Positions 55,800-64,000 of a stretch of DNA of 64,000 bases are shown here, piece by piece. The DNA is from Volutella citrinella (taxonomy: Eukaryota > Ascomycota > Sordariomycetes > Hypocreales > Nectriaceae), in contig JAWZSP010000008.1 in the NCBI GenBank assembly GCA_034401135.1, positions 930,001 to 994,000 of the forward strand. The letters run 5' to 3'. The position numbers and the translations under genes are program-made. Every line of letters starts with the position of its first letter. Positions within the stretch are counted from its first letter, which is position 1. The notes under the pieces are model-generated. The model was not told the origin of the DNA. It made no database searches and worked only from the letters and a program-made list of their open reading frames with translations.

Positions 55800-57407
55800 T
55801 TACATGCCCACAAAGGGCTCTCGGAACTCAAGCAAGTCCCGCTGCCCGTAGAACTCACCCGCAACGGTAAGAATCATATTCAGCGTTGCTCTTAGGTTAG
55901 CTCGCGAGCGCTCCCTCGCAGCGGCTTGCTCATACTGCAATTCATCCTCGTCTGCGCCTGAATGTGTCTGAGGCTCGTCTAGTTTCGCCAGCAATCGAGC
56001 TTTGGCAGCGTGAAGATCAGTTTCCGGTTGTTGTGGGGCCGTCGTCTCGCCGTCTTCATCAGCGTTCGATTCCAGGTCCATGGCAACGTCTTCGGACTCG
56101 CCTTCTTCTACCTCACCTTCCTCGGCTTTGTCTGCATCCTCAGTTGCAGCGCTGGGGTTTTGTTTCCTCGTCTGCATCGCAGCATCATGTTCGGGCTTTG
56201 GCTCTGGCTCCTTGGCAGGTAGATCGAGTTCAGTGGTGTTCTCGCCATCGTCCTCACTTACTGCGCCTTCAACCTCTTCTTCCTCAGCGTCTACGGGAGC
56301 ATCGTCGTCGCTGCTGCTCCTATCTACGCGCTCATGTGCCCCCAAGCCGCCATCGGCAAGCTCCTCCCGTAGAGCAGCCATCTCCGCAAGACTGCGACCA
56401 AGAAGCACGGCTCTGCGCCCGAGATCACGCACCCACCCGATCTCAGTGTGGTTGAGTTCACCTTTGTCAGGGAGTCTGGCGAGGAGGGCCCAAATCCAGC
56501 GGCTGATACGCTCAGGAAGCGTGTACCCGCGCCGCAGGAACTTGCCGCCAAGGAGGACCCGCAGGATGCGCAGAACCGTGTCTTTAGACATGGCGGCAAC
56601 CTGCAGCGGGTGCGGGTCGGTGGTTCGTAGAAGGCGTGACCACAGAGCAATGGGCGAGGAGTTGCGGTCGAAGGGTGCTGCGGAGGTTGGTTGGGATGCC
56701 GGGAGGCGAGTAATGAGACGTGGTGGGGGGGTTGTGTTGAGGATGGTGCGAAGGTGAAAGTATTGATCCAGGAGAGATTCGAAGTAGGCCTCGTGGATGG
56801 CTGTTTCATTCGCGCACTCGTCGTCATCGTACTCGTCCTGATATTCGCCATCTTCGTATTCCTCATCGCCATTTGCATCATCAGGCATGGCCATGTACGC
56901 TCCGTCTTCGTACCATCCCCTCGTGTCGCCGGTGCCGTCCTCGTATATATTTCTGTCAACGAAACCGTCCTCTTCTTGGTTGGGATCGTCGTCTCTCTTG
57001 AAATCAGCAGGAAGCTGTGGCCCTATCTGGACCTTGGGCGCAACTAGCAAATGGGGAATCCCGTTTGCTTCTTGTCTATAATACTCACCATATCAGCGTC
57101 TGCATTCTGCAAGCGAGAGCCATGTTCAGCAAGGCGTAGCGGGAAGGGGGCTGCTTGGGGCACGTTACCTCACTGAATTGAGATATGCCATGGCATCCGC
57201 ATCATCCTCAAAATCATCCTCTTCGCCGGCAGGAATTGTCGTCGCCTTCTCTGAAGCGGAAAAGACATATTTCTGGCCCCAAGTCGGGTCGATGCCGCCA
57301 TGTTGGTGCTGTCGGGACTTGTTGCCGCCGTGCTTCTTGGAGCGCTTGGGTTCGGGATCCGGGACCTCGCCATCGTCAAAGTCGTCTAGGTCGCGCTTGG
57401 CAGCCAT
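55800..57407 (-). CDS. GEMIN2: Gemin2/SIP1 (Brr1-related) snRNP assembly factor
   Basis: Holds Sm proteins during spliceosomal snRNP assembly (family knowledge). Exons 57407-57169 and 57075-55800 give 504 residues. The intron runs from GTAACG to ATTATAG; splicing creates SVRQEANGIPHLLVAPKVQ, the hallmark junction of the family. The first exon has basic PEPKRSKKHGG and DPTWGQKYVF. The second has an acidic stretch (DEEYEDGEYQDEYDDDE), the HEAYFESLLDQYFHLR helix and the conserved WIWALLARLPDKGEL and DLGRRAVLLGRSL region. A long acidic insertion (about 330-430) precedes a helical end, GEFYGQRDLLEFREPF. It diverges from GATA across about 220 bp. Confidence 0.9.
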
Positions 57408-57629
57408 TTCTCCGCCCTGTTCGACGTTTTGTGTTGAAAAAGGCGTGAGAGAGTGGGATGTTGGAAACTTGTTGGGGAACACTGCTTCTGGTACCTGCCG
57501 AGTTGTAGGCAGACGCGCCTTATCGATAAGCAATTGACCCGCGCATCGAAGCTCGTCACTTTTTGGGCCTCAGCTCATGACCTCGCATGCGACAATCTCA
57601 TTCCGACCCTGAATGATACTCAACTAAGA
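57408..57629. promoter_or_regulatory. Short divergent GEMIN2 / GATA promoter with four-codon uORF
   Basis: 222 bp serve two divergent genes. ATGATACTCAACTAA at 57613-57627 is a complete four-codon upstream ORF ending 2 nt before the GATA start codon. It would affect GATA translation only if it is within the transcript, which is not known. Confidence 0.5.
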
Positions 57630-59284
57630 ATGAGCGCGGCAATTGTGCGCCGTGTGGCACTCCTGCAAAATACTCGCCATGCCGCCGGTCGGTATTTGCG
57701 GCGGGCATGCCCAACAGCGCAGCTTCTGACCCAGAGGCGCACTCACAGCAGCTTCAACCACTTCGTGAAGAACGGTACGCCCCGGCGTTGTCGTCCTAAC
57801 AGTGCTCCGCTGATTGTATGCATATAGCTTCCAATTCACCGCCTGAAACATCAATAATCCCCTCGGTTCGCGAAGACGCCACTCCTTTCCGACTTGCCCT
57901 GAAGGACAACATTGCGACCGCCGACTTGCCCACCCAATGCTCCTCGAATATTCTTGAATCTCACCCGTCACCCTTCGAGGCAACAATCGTGCGGCAGTTA
58001 CGGGAACGGGGCGCCGTCATTGTAGGAAAGACAAACATGGACGAGTTTGGTATGGGCTCCCACTCTACCAACTCAATTCATGGGCCAGTGAGGAACCCTT
58101 TGGACGAGGATGAGGATTTCTCGGCCGGTGGAAGCTCGGGTGGCAGTGCTGTCGCTGTCAAGATTGGAGACGCAGATATTTCCCTTGGTACAGACACGGG
58201 AGGCTCTGTTCGGCTGCCTGCGGCGTACACCGGTACCGTGGGCTATAAACCAAGCTACGGCATGGTGTCCCGGTATGGCGTTGTCCCATATGCAAACTCT
58301 CTGGACACGGTTGGCTTCTTGGCAAACGACGTTCGGTCTATCCGCGATCTAGTATTCAAGACTGGCCTTCACCTTGAGCACGACCCTCACGACCCAACAT
58401 CACTTTCTCCCGCATCTCGGCGCCGTTGCGAAAAGGCGCTGCCACCTGGCTTTCCCGATCTTACCAACGTCAACATTGGCATTCCTCTCGAGTACAACAT
58501 CTCTGAACTTGATCCTGCAATCAGAGCAGCATGGATTAATGCTGCCTCCTTACTGGAAGCCAATGGTGCCACACTGGTTCCGATATCACTCCCCTCGACC
58601 AAGGAGGCCTTGTGCGCTTATTACGTATTAGCCCCGGCAGAGGCCTCATCGAATCTCGCAAAATATGACGGTGTCCGTTATGGCAAGCGAGGGGAGGGCA
58701 GAGACGCTATTTGCGAGACGCTATACACCGAAACACGCGGAGCTGGGTTCGGCGAAGAGGTCAAACGTCGAATCCTGCTAGGCACATATAGTCTGAGCTC
58801 CGAAGCAATGGACAACTACTTTATTCAGGCACAAAAGGTCCGCCGCATGGTGCAAAAGGATTTTGATCGGGTCTTCCGGCTGGACAACCCCCTCTACGAG
58901 CCCGAACAGTTCGACCTCAGCGATATGGCCGAGTCTACGGGCATGGTCGACAAGCAAGGGCCGCTGCAAGTCGATTTTATCCTGTGTCCTACGGCACCAA
59001 CGTTTCCGCCCAAGCTGGATGAGCTAAAATCGCAGAGCAGCGTGGATGTATATATGAATGATGTGTTCACCGTCCCTGCCAGCCTAGCAGGTCTGCCGGC
59101 GGTCAGCGTCCCTGTCGCAATTACTGGCAAGCAATTCCCAGCTGGACTTCAGCTCATTGGCCAGTATTGGGATGACTATAGGGTCCTGTGTCTAGCAGAG
59201 GAACTTAAAGACGCAGTGGGAGAGGGAGGTTCTGTTGCGGCGTGGCCATTGGAAGCTGCTATAGACATTGCGCTGCATAGGTAG
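57630..59284 (+). CDS. HER2: Mitochondrial glutamyl-tRNA(Gln) amidotransferase subunit A (GatA/QRSL1/Her2)
   Basis: Amidase subunit of the GatFAB/GatCAB enzyme that converts Glu-tRNA(Gln) to Gln-tRNA(Gln) in mitochondria (family knowledge). Exons 57630-57774 and 57828-59284 give 533 residues. The intron is GTACGC to CATATAG. Residues 1-45 are Arg/Ala-rich, a mitochondrial presequence (MSAAIVRRVALLQNTRHAAG). The amidase signature is intact: Lys74 in LALKDNIA, Ser151 in AGGSSGGSA and the nucleophile Ser175 in TDTGGSVRLPAA. Downstream, GYKPSYGMVSRYGVVPYANSL and the C-terminal GLPAVSVPV and PAGLQLIG blocks match GatA rather than generic amidases. The stop at 59284 is followed by the convergent PRP38. 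Confidence 0.93.
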
Positions 59285-59605
59285 TAAATAATAAGAGAAC
59301 CCTGTACTATACGCACTTGCATGCCGCCGAAGCATTGGCGGGCGCTCCTTGGGGCTGTCTCTCTTCTATACTGGCCCCTTGGATCTTCAAGTAGCTGCGA
59401 CGACGGCGAGAGCGGCGCTTGCTAGGCATTGGGAGGATGCTCGTGGCCATACTGGCCGAGCTGCCTCTCCTAGCACTCTATGTCGTTATGGGGCAGTCCG
59501 GTTGACTCTATGTCCCCTTTTCCATAGTAGCGGAGTGCTGCCAGTCGAGCGCGACATCAAGAGCAAGTCGGTGAGTGTGTTGATGCCAGGTTGCCAAACT
59601 GTCAT
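59285..59605. other. Convergent intergenic between GATA and PRP38
   Basis: 321 bp of 3' flank. AATAATAAG lies directly after the GATA stop. No other feature is seen. Confidence 0.4.
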
Positions 59606-60376
59606 TCAGGGAGACCGACTCCGGGAGCGGTCGGAGCGGCTCTCGCTCCTTGACCTCTCATCCCGATCGACATCCATACCGTCTCTATCCGAGACTTCCC
59701 CAGACTCCTCCCGGGTCCCATTTTCCGGGCCAGCTTCGTCTTCCTCCTCCAATATGTCGTCGAGGTCACCCAGCGGGCTCACTCTCGGTTCCAGAATATC
59801 CAAATCCTCCAAGGCCTCCCGCTTTGGCATCTTCCACAAACTCGTCGCGCAGACTCGGTCCTTGAACAACAGGTCGTCCACAAAATCGTCCATGTACGTC
59901 AGTGTCGTGCCTGCTCGGCCCTTGCGTCGCAGCTTGCGTCGATCCTCGAGGAAGGGCTCCAGTGTCGTGTACACATCTTTGGCTTGCTGTGTCATCCGGA
60001 TGTAAAAACAAGCAAGCGCGCGCAGGTACTTGAAGGCCTCACCGCCGTACTCTAGGTATTCGCGAAGGATCTTGTTGCTGGGCGCCAACTCGAGGAGCTT
60101 GAAGGCGAGGCACAGGAACGGGCTGGGCTTCTGCGTCACGCCATAGGTACCGCCGATGAAGCTGACATGCTCGACGACACGATCGATAATGTCGGCCTCG
60201 TTTACCGCGAAGCACTGCTCCTTGTAGAAATATGAGTCGACGATGCGGTCCTTGACGGCCTTCTCCATGATGGTCGCGGGGTTGAGGCCGTTGGGCGCCA
60301 GCTCTGCCGACGAGCCGCGCTCATCGAGGAAACGCCGCGCATCGGCTTGAATAGTGTCGGACTTGGGCTTAGACAT
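59606..60376 (-). CDS. PRP38: Pre-mRNA splicing factor Prp38
   Basis: Component of the spliceosome needed for activation of the B complex (family knowledge). One exon, 256 residues. The conserved Prp38 domain covers about 20-180: NPATIMEKAVKDRIVDSYFYKEQCF, HVSFIGGTYGVTQKPSPFLCLAFKLL, GGEAFKYLRALACFYIR and LEPFLEDRRKLRRKG. It is followed by DDLLFKDRVCATSLWKMPKRE. The C terminus carries an acidic segment (DDILEEEDEAG) and ends in an RS-type tail (RSESRSDRSRSRSP), which yeast Prp38 lacks but many filamentous fungi have. ATG 60376 begins MSKPKSDTIQADARRFLDE. It diverges from the next gene by 287 bp. Confidence 0.94.
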   Translation of the reverse strand: MSKPKSDTIQADARRFLDERGSSAELAPNGLNPATIMEKAVKDRIVDSYFYKEQCFAVNEADIIDRVVEHVSFIGGTYGVTQKPSPFLCLAFKLLELAPSNKILREYLEYGGEAFKYLRALACFYIRMTQQAKDVYTTLEPFLEDRRKLRRKGRAGTTLTYMDDFVDDLLFKDRVCATSLWKMPKREALEDLDILEPRVSPLGDLDDILEEEDEAGPENGTREESGEVSDRDGMDVDRDERSRSESRSDRSRSRSP

Positions 60377-60663
60377 GGCGACTCGATTGGGCTGGCGCGC
60401 AAGATTTCGACGTCGTTGATGTTGGTTGTGGAGCAGTATGACGATGATCAATGTTGGAGAACTCGGAAAAGTTGGGGAGAGCTTGTCGATAAGATCGTTG
60501 CTGGGCCAACCAAGTCAACAACCCACTTCGTGGCGATTTCATGCATTGACGTGATGATGCCGTCGATCAAATCCTTGACAAAACCTCTTGCTGAACCAAT
60601 ATTATCCTTTCTTGCCGCTGTATTTGCTCATAAATCTGCACATTTGCTGCAGTTCATTTTGCA
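60377..60663. promoter_or_regulatory. Short divergent PRP38 / membrane protein promoter
   Basis: 287 bp between divergent starts, AT-rich toward the right. No specific element is supported. Confidence 0.4.
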
Positions 60664-61285
60664 ATGGCCAAGCTTCTGCTGTCCTCCGGGCAGGTTCAAG
60701 TGATTGGTTCTTGTATTGTTGGTATGTCGCAATTCCCCTTGTCCGCATTCCAGCCGATAAAGATCACTGAACCACCTCTCTATCGTAGTTGTGTTATGTA
60801 CCACTGCGCTGTTTATTAGCGGCTACATCATCCAACAGCGAACGCTCAACGAACTGCGAATAGCTATCCGACCACGACCATCGAAAACGGTCCCCAGAGT
60901 ATACCTACCGGACAAGTTCAAGCCGAAGGCGGTAGAGCTCGATGATGGATCTATTATGTTCACAGAGAGTGACGATCAGAGGGAGAGAGAGGCTCGGATC
61001 CGACAGATGATAGTGGAGGTGCAGCAGTCGCAGCGCGTCCTCGAGGCTTTTCCGGAATCAGAGGCGCCGACAGTGAAGAAACCGGCGAATCCCGAGAAGG
61101 TGGCCCTGGTGGAGAAGTTGAAGGCTCAGATGGAAGAGAAGATGGCGAACCCATTACCAGATGATGAATCGGAGAAGGAACGAAAGCCCGAATCTCGGGC
61201 CGAGCGCCGCAGGAAGATCAAGAAGGAGCTCCAGCAACTGTCGCGGTCGGACCAACCGGCATACTACCAGCGACGGTTATGGTAA
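60664..61285 (+). CDS. Small single-pass membrane protein, function unknown
   Basis: Exons 60664-60721 and 60789-61285 give 184 residues. The intron is GTATGT to ATCGTAG. Exon 1 encodes MAKLLLSSGQVQVIGSCIV and joins a hydrophobic segment (about residues 12-33, including VVVLCTTALFISGYI), followed by a basic stretch (RIAIRPRPSKTVPRVYLPDKF). The rest is charged and predicted helical or coiled (REREARIRQMIVEVQQSQ, EKVALVEKLKAQMEEKM, ESRAERRRKIKKELQQL). The short N terminus, one helix and basic flank would suit a mitochondrial membrane protein, but no targeting call is firm. I do not recognise a named family. The splice junction within a continuous hydrophobic helix makes the model convincing. 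Confidence 0.75.
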
Positions 61286-64000
61286 TATTTTTTTAAGAAG
61301 CTGCTTTTTTGGGGAATACACGATAATCTTGGACAATTTGGATAAGGCGGTTCATATACGACGGAAGGGCGGACGGGAAGGCGTTTATTGGGTTGCTGTA
61401 TTTGGGGATTTAGTTTACTGGTCAAGGCCTAGCTAGGGTGTCGAGAATGATTGGCACAATGTGCTTGAATGAGATTTCGCTCTGCTCATGTTTACGGCAA
61501 ACGATGTGTGAAACATTAACGCTCAAGTCATCGTGCATTAACCTGCAATAGGATTACAATATCATGTTCGATAATTCATTGAAGAACAGATCAGCAGCTA
61601 ACGCCCGGCAAAGAAATAGCACCGAATCACCTAGCCAAGCAAATGTGCCCACTGTGGCCGTAATGGTACATGGTGGATATCATGATGCTTAGAGCTGAAA
61701 TACGTTGCAGCATAAACCAGTCTTCTTGGATGTTTATCATGTCAAGATCCAGTTTCAACACGAAGATCGGGGCCGCTGTGACAGAGACAACGAAATCGAT
61801 GGATATCACTCCAATGCCTGCCATTGCGAAAGCATGTACCTGTGTCAACCTAGACGATTGCTTCAGGCTGACATCAATCTCGAGTGACTCATTAAGGTGA
61901 TTGCGGTGCACACACAGGGGCATTATACAACGTCATCATATACCTAGCCCTGTGATATACTCTACATGAAGTCATAGCTGCCTGCGATATAATATGTGAC
62001 GCGCCTGTACAACCCCAGCAGAAACCAGCCCACCGTTGTGACTCTTACTTGTATCTTCTCATTTCACTCAAGGTCACCATCTCAGTGATCACCAACCGTC
62101 TATTACGGAGCACCGCCGTCAACCCCATGACCTCATCTCAGTGGCGCATCCAGACCAGGGGCGCATCGCTCTCGTGACACCCGCCACTCTGGTCCCTTGC
62201 AGTGTGGCCGAGCCAAGCAGCCGGGTTCTGCCGCCCGCCGCATCCTGCTGCAGTGCTGCATGACCACGGGCCGGGATCCAAGTTCCAGCTCGCCGTGTGA
62301 CGAGCCTTCGCGCGTGCGGCGTGGATCGCCAACGCAGCTGCCTGCTATTACACGCACCCGCCCCTGTCTTGCTCGTCCAGAAGGTCACGATCAGGAGGGG
62401 AGAGCAGGGTAAACGATTGACAGGGGCTGCGCATCTGTTTCGAAAGTCGCAAATCCGCTTGCGCTGACGGAAGCACCGCAATCTGGGTGGATGGTTCCGC
62501 TGCGCTGTGCGACCTCATGCAGGTACTGGCGGGTGTGTTAGCCTGCCACTGAGTGACAGATGATCAAAGGACGCGCGCGTTTGAAGAAACCGTGGATTGT
62601 TGCACATTCAGATCCTTTACTTTTCGGCCCCTCCCTGGCAGACCCTCGCCAAAGGAAACAGCTCGGCTAAACTTGTTTCCCCTCCTCACGTTTGCCACAA
62701 TTCCGACGCGTGAGGTCATTCCGAGACGATCACACCAGCGCCGACCAGTCTGTCACCGCTCGCCACCACAGGCGACTCGGCAAGGCCAGGCACATAAGCA
62801 CACTCATTGGCCTGTTAGTGTGTGCTCCATGTGGGATGTGATCGGCAAGGGGCCCCATCTCGCCGCCTTCCAAGCCTCGCGCTCGGCTTTAGAACAATGC
62901 TGTGCGGACGCAGCGGAATTTGGAAACTCTCGGATTGACAAGGGGGGAAGACACTGGCGCGAGCATCACGCGGCGACTTGGAAAGCCGGCCTCCGTCACG
63001 GGAGCGCCGCCTCTCCTGGGGCACAGACTGTTGTTTCTCTCCTGGACGTGTTAATTTTGGTCAGTCCCTCTTTTTTTCTCCTCGGACTCTTTACGCATGA
63101 CGCCAGCGCCGGAGACAATTTTCAGGGTCCAGCTGGGGACCCATCACGGCCATCACAAATTAGGATTTCCGCGCCGGGGCCGTTGGTGACGTCGATGTGG
63201 GCATTCTCGCCTCCGTCGGACCTCAAGGCACGGTGGCCTCTTGGCAAAAAAAAAAAACCTTGGCCTCGCTTCCGGTCTCGTACGCGACCCGACGGACTGG
63301 GCGGGCAGAAGCTACCAGCCGTTGGGCAATAATTAGACCAGCACAGACGGAATACGTGTGCTTGCACGGAGCACGTACGGACTAGAGTGCGTGCACGTCC
63401 TGCAAAGGCAGCCCTGTGAAGTGAATAGGCAGGGTTCTATTGTGAATACGTAGTGGCCCCAACGACTGGACTGTTGTTGCCGCACAGATGCACTCGGCAC
63501 TGGTCATTGTTGCCAATGTTATTGTCGTCAATGCTCCTCTGGCCTCCCGCCAATCCGGTTCGTATTCTTCGAGGGAGGCAAATTGCTTCTGTTTCGAGGT
63601 TGTGGTTGAGGCTTAGCTGTAACAGAGCCGCTCGAGGGCTGGGACCAGGCCTTGATACTGGCGATATGCTACTAAGAATTAAGCTAGGGCCATCCGTATC
63701 CGTAAAAAAAAATTGTCATCCGGACTTGCTCGGTGCCATTGTCCCATTGGCCTCGGTGCATCGGTGAGGCCGCCGGAGAGTGGGGAATGGGTTTCTCGGC
63801 CGGGGACCACCTAGCGCAAGATGAGATGAAGTCCAAGCAGCGCACAGATCAGCCAGATTTCTACTCCGTTTTTCTTCTCTGAAGCTTCTTTGTTGTGGGG
63901 ATGAGGACCAAACACCGTGAGGCAGGGGTGGATACCAGGCCCTGGGAAACGCACAGGCGCAGGGGTTGAACGACGGGAGGCAGGAATACGAATTAGACAA
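61286..64000. other. 2.7 kb right-hand end without a recognisable gene
   Basis: Open frames are present (for example 62553-63332 plus and 61627-61923 minus), but they lack ATG support or domains. A poly(A) run of 12 lies at 63246-63257. No tRNA, repeat or transposon feature is seen. Confidence 0.4.

Noticed and set aside
61627..61923. 98-codon minus-strand frame with a hydrophobic stretch
   Set aside because: A plus-strand frame is equally open over the same bases, and no flanking exon or domain supports it.
62553..63332. 259-codon open frame near the right end
   Set aside because: It begins with GTG instead of ATG, has mixed Pro/Arg/Ser composition with no recognisable domain, and shows no splice structure; it is likely a chance frame in GC-rich DNA.

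Overview
This 64 kb window is nuclear DNA of a filamentous ascomycete, most likely a Sordariomycete and plausibly a member of the Hypocreales. The evidence is: short introns of about 50-110 nt with GTANGN donors and CTAAC/CTGAC-like branch sites; fungus-specific families (Ivy1, Spd1-type ribonucleotide reductase inhibitor, AA9 polysaccharide monooxygenase, fungal Tom5); and coding GC well above intergenic GC. No prokaryotic, plastid or mitochondrial genome features are present. Start sites below use ATG only, and several genes had to be assembled from spliced exons.

Layout. 1-10 kb is dense housekeeping: SCO1 (minus, cut by the left edge) diverges from the COMPASS subunit Spp1; then a frame-disrupted membrane protein, the uL16 chaperone Sqt1, a 50-residue Tom5, the nucleoporin Nup57/Nup54 and the complex I subunit NDUFA8. 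10.0-18.6 kb has no recognisable gene and lies upstream of a secreted CAP/PR-1 protein. Quinolinate phosphoribosyltransferase (21.6-22.5 kb, minus) and a secreted AA9 monooxygenase (23.7-24.7 kb, minus) follow. 24.7-31.0 kb is again empty. 31.0-36.7 kb holds three small spliced plus-strand genes that I do not recognise (called A, B and C here), separated by about 2 kb spacers.

From 38.4 kb the housekeeping density returns: RNA 3'-phosphate cyclase, a membrane-anchored LigB-type dioxygenase, Nup53, Ivy1, acyl-protein thioesterase, a leucine-rich-repeat protein, phosducin-like protein 2, ribosomal protein eS27, a Spd1-like inhibitor, Gemin2, mitochondrial GatA, Prp38 and a small single-pass membrane protein. 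61.3-64.0 kb shows nothing I can support.

The genes do not form one pathway. Recurrent themes are mitochondrial biogenesis (SCO1, Tom5, NDUFA8, GatA), the nuclear pore (Nup57, Nup53) and RNA processing (Gemin2, Prp38, RTCA). Most housekeeping genes sit in divergent or convergent pairs with 0.2-0.6 kb spacers, while the two secreted-protein genes have 6-9 kb of non-coding DNA upstream. The most interesting items are the orphan trio A/B/C, the disrupted receptor-like gene, two stop-free introns whose lengths are multiples of three, three tandem splice acceptors, a possible dual-start thioesterase, and the polybasic tail of the AA9 enzyme.
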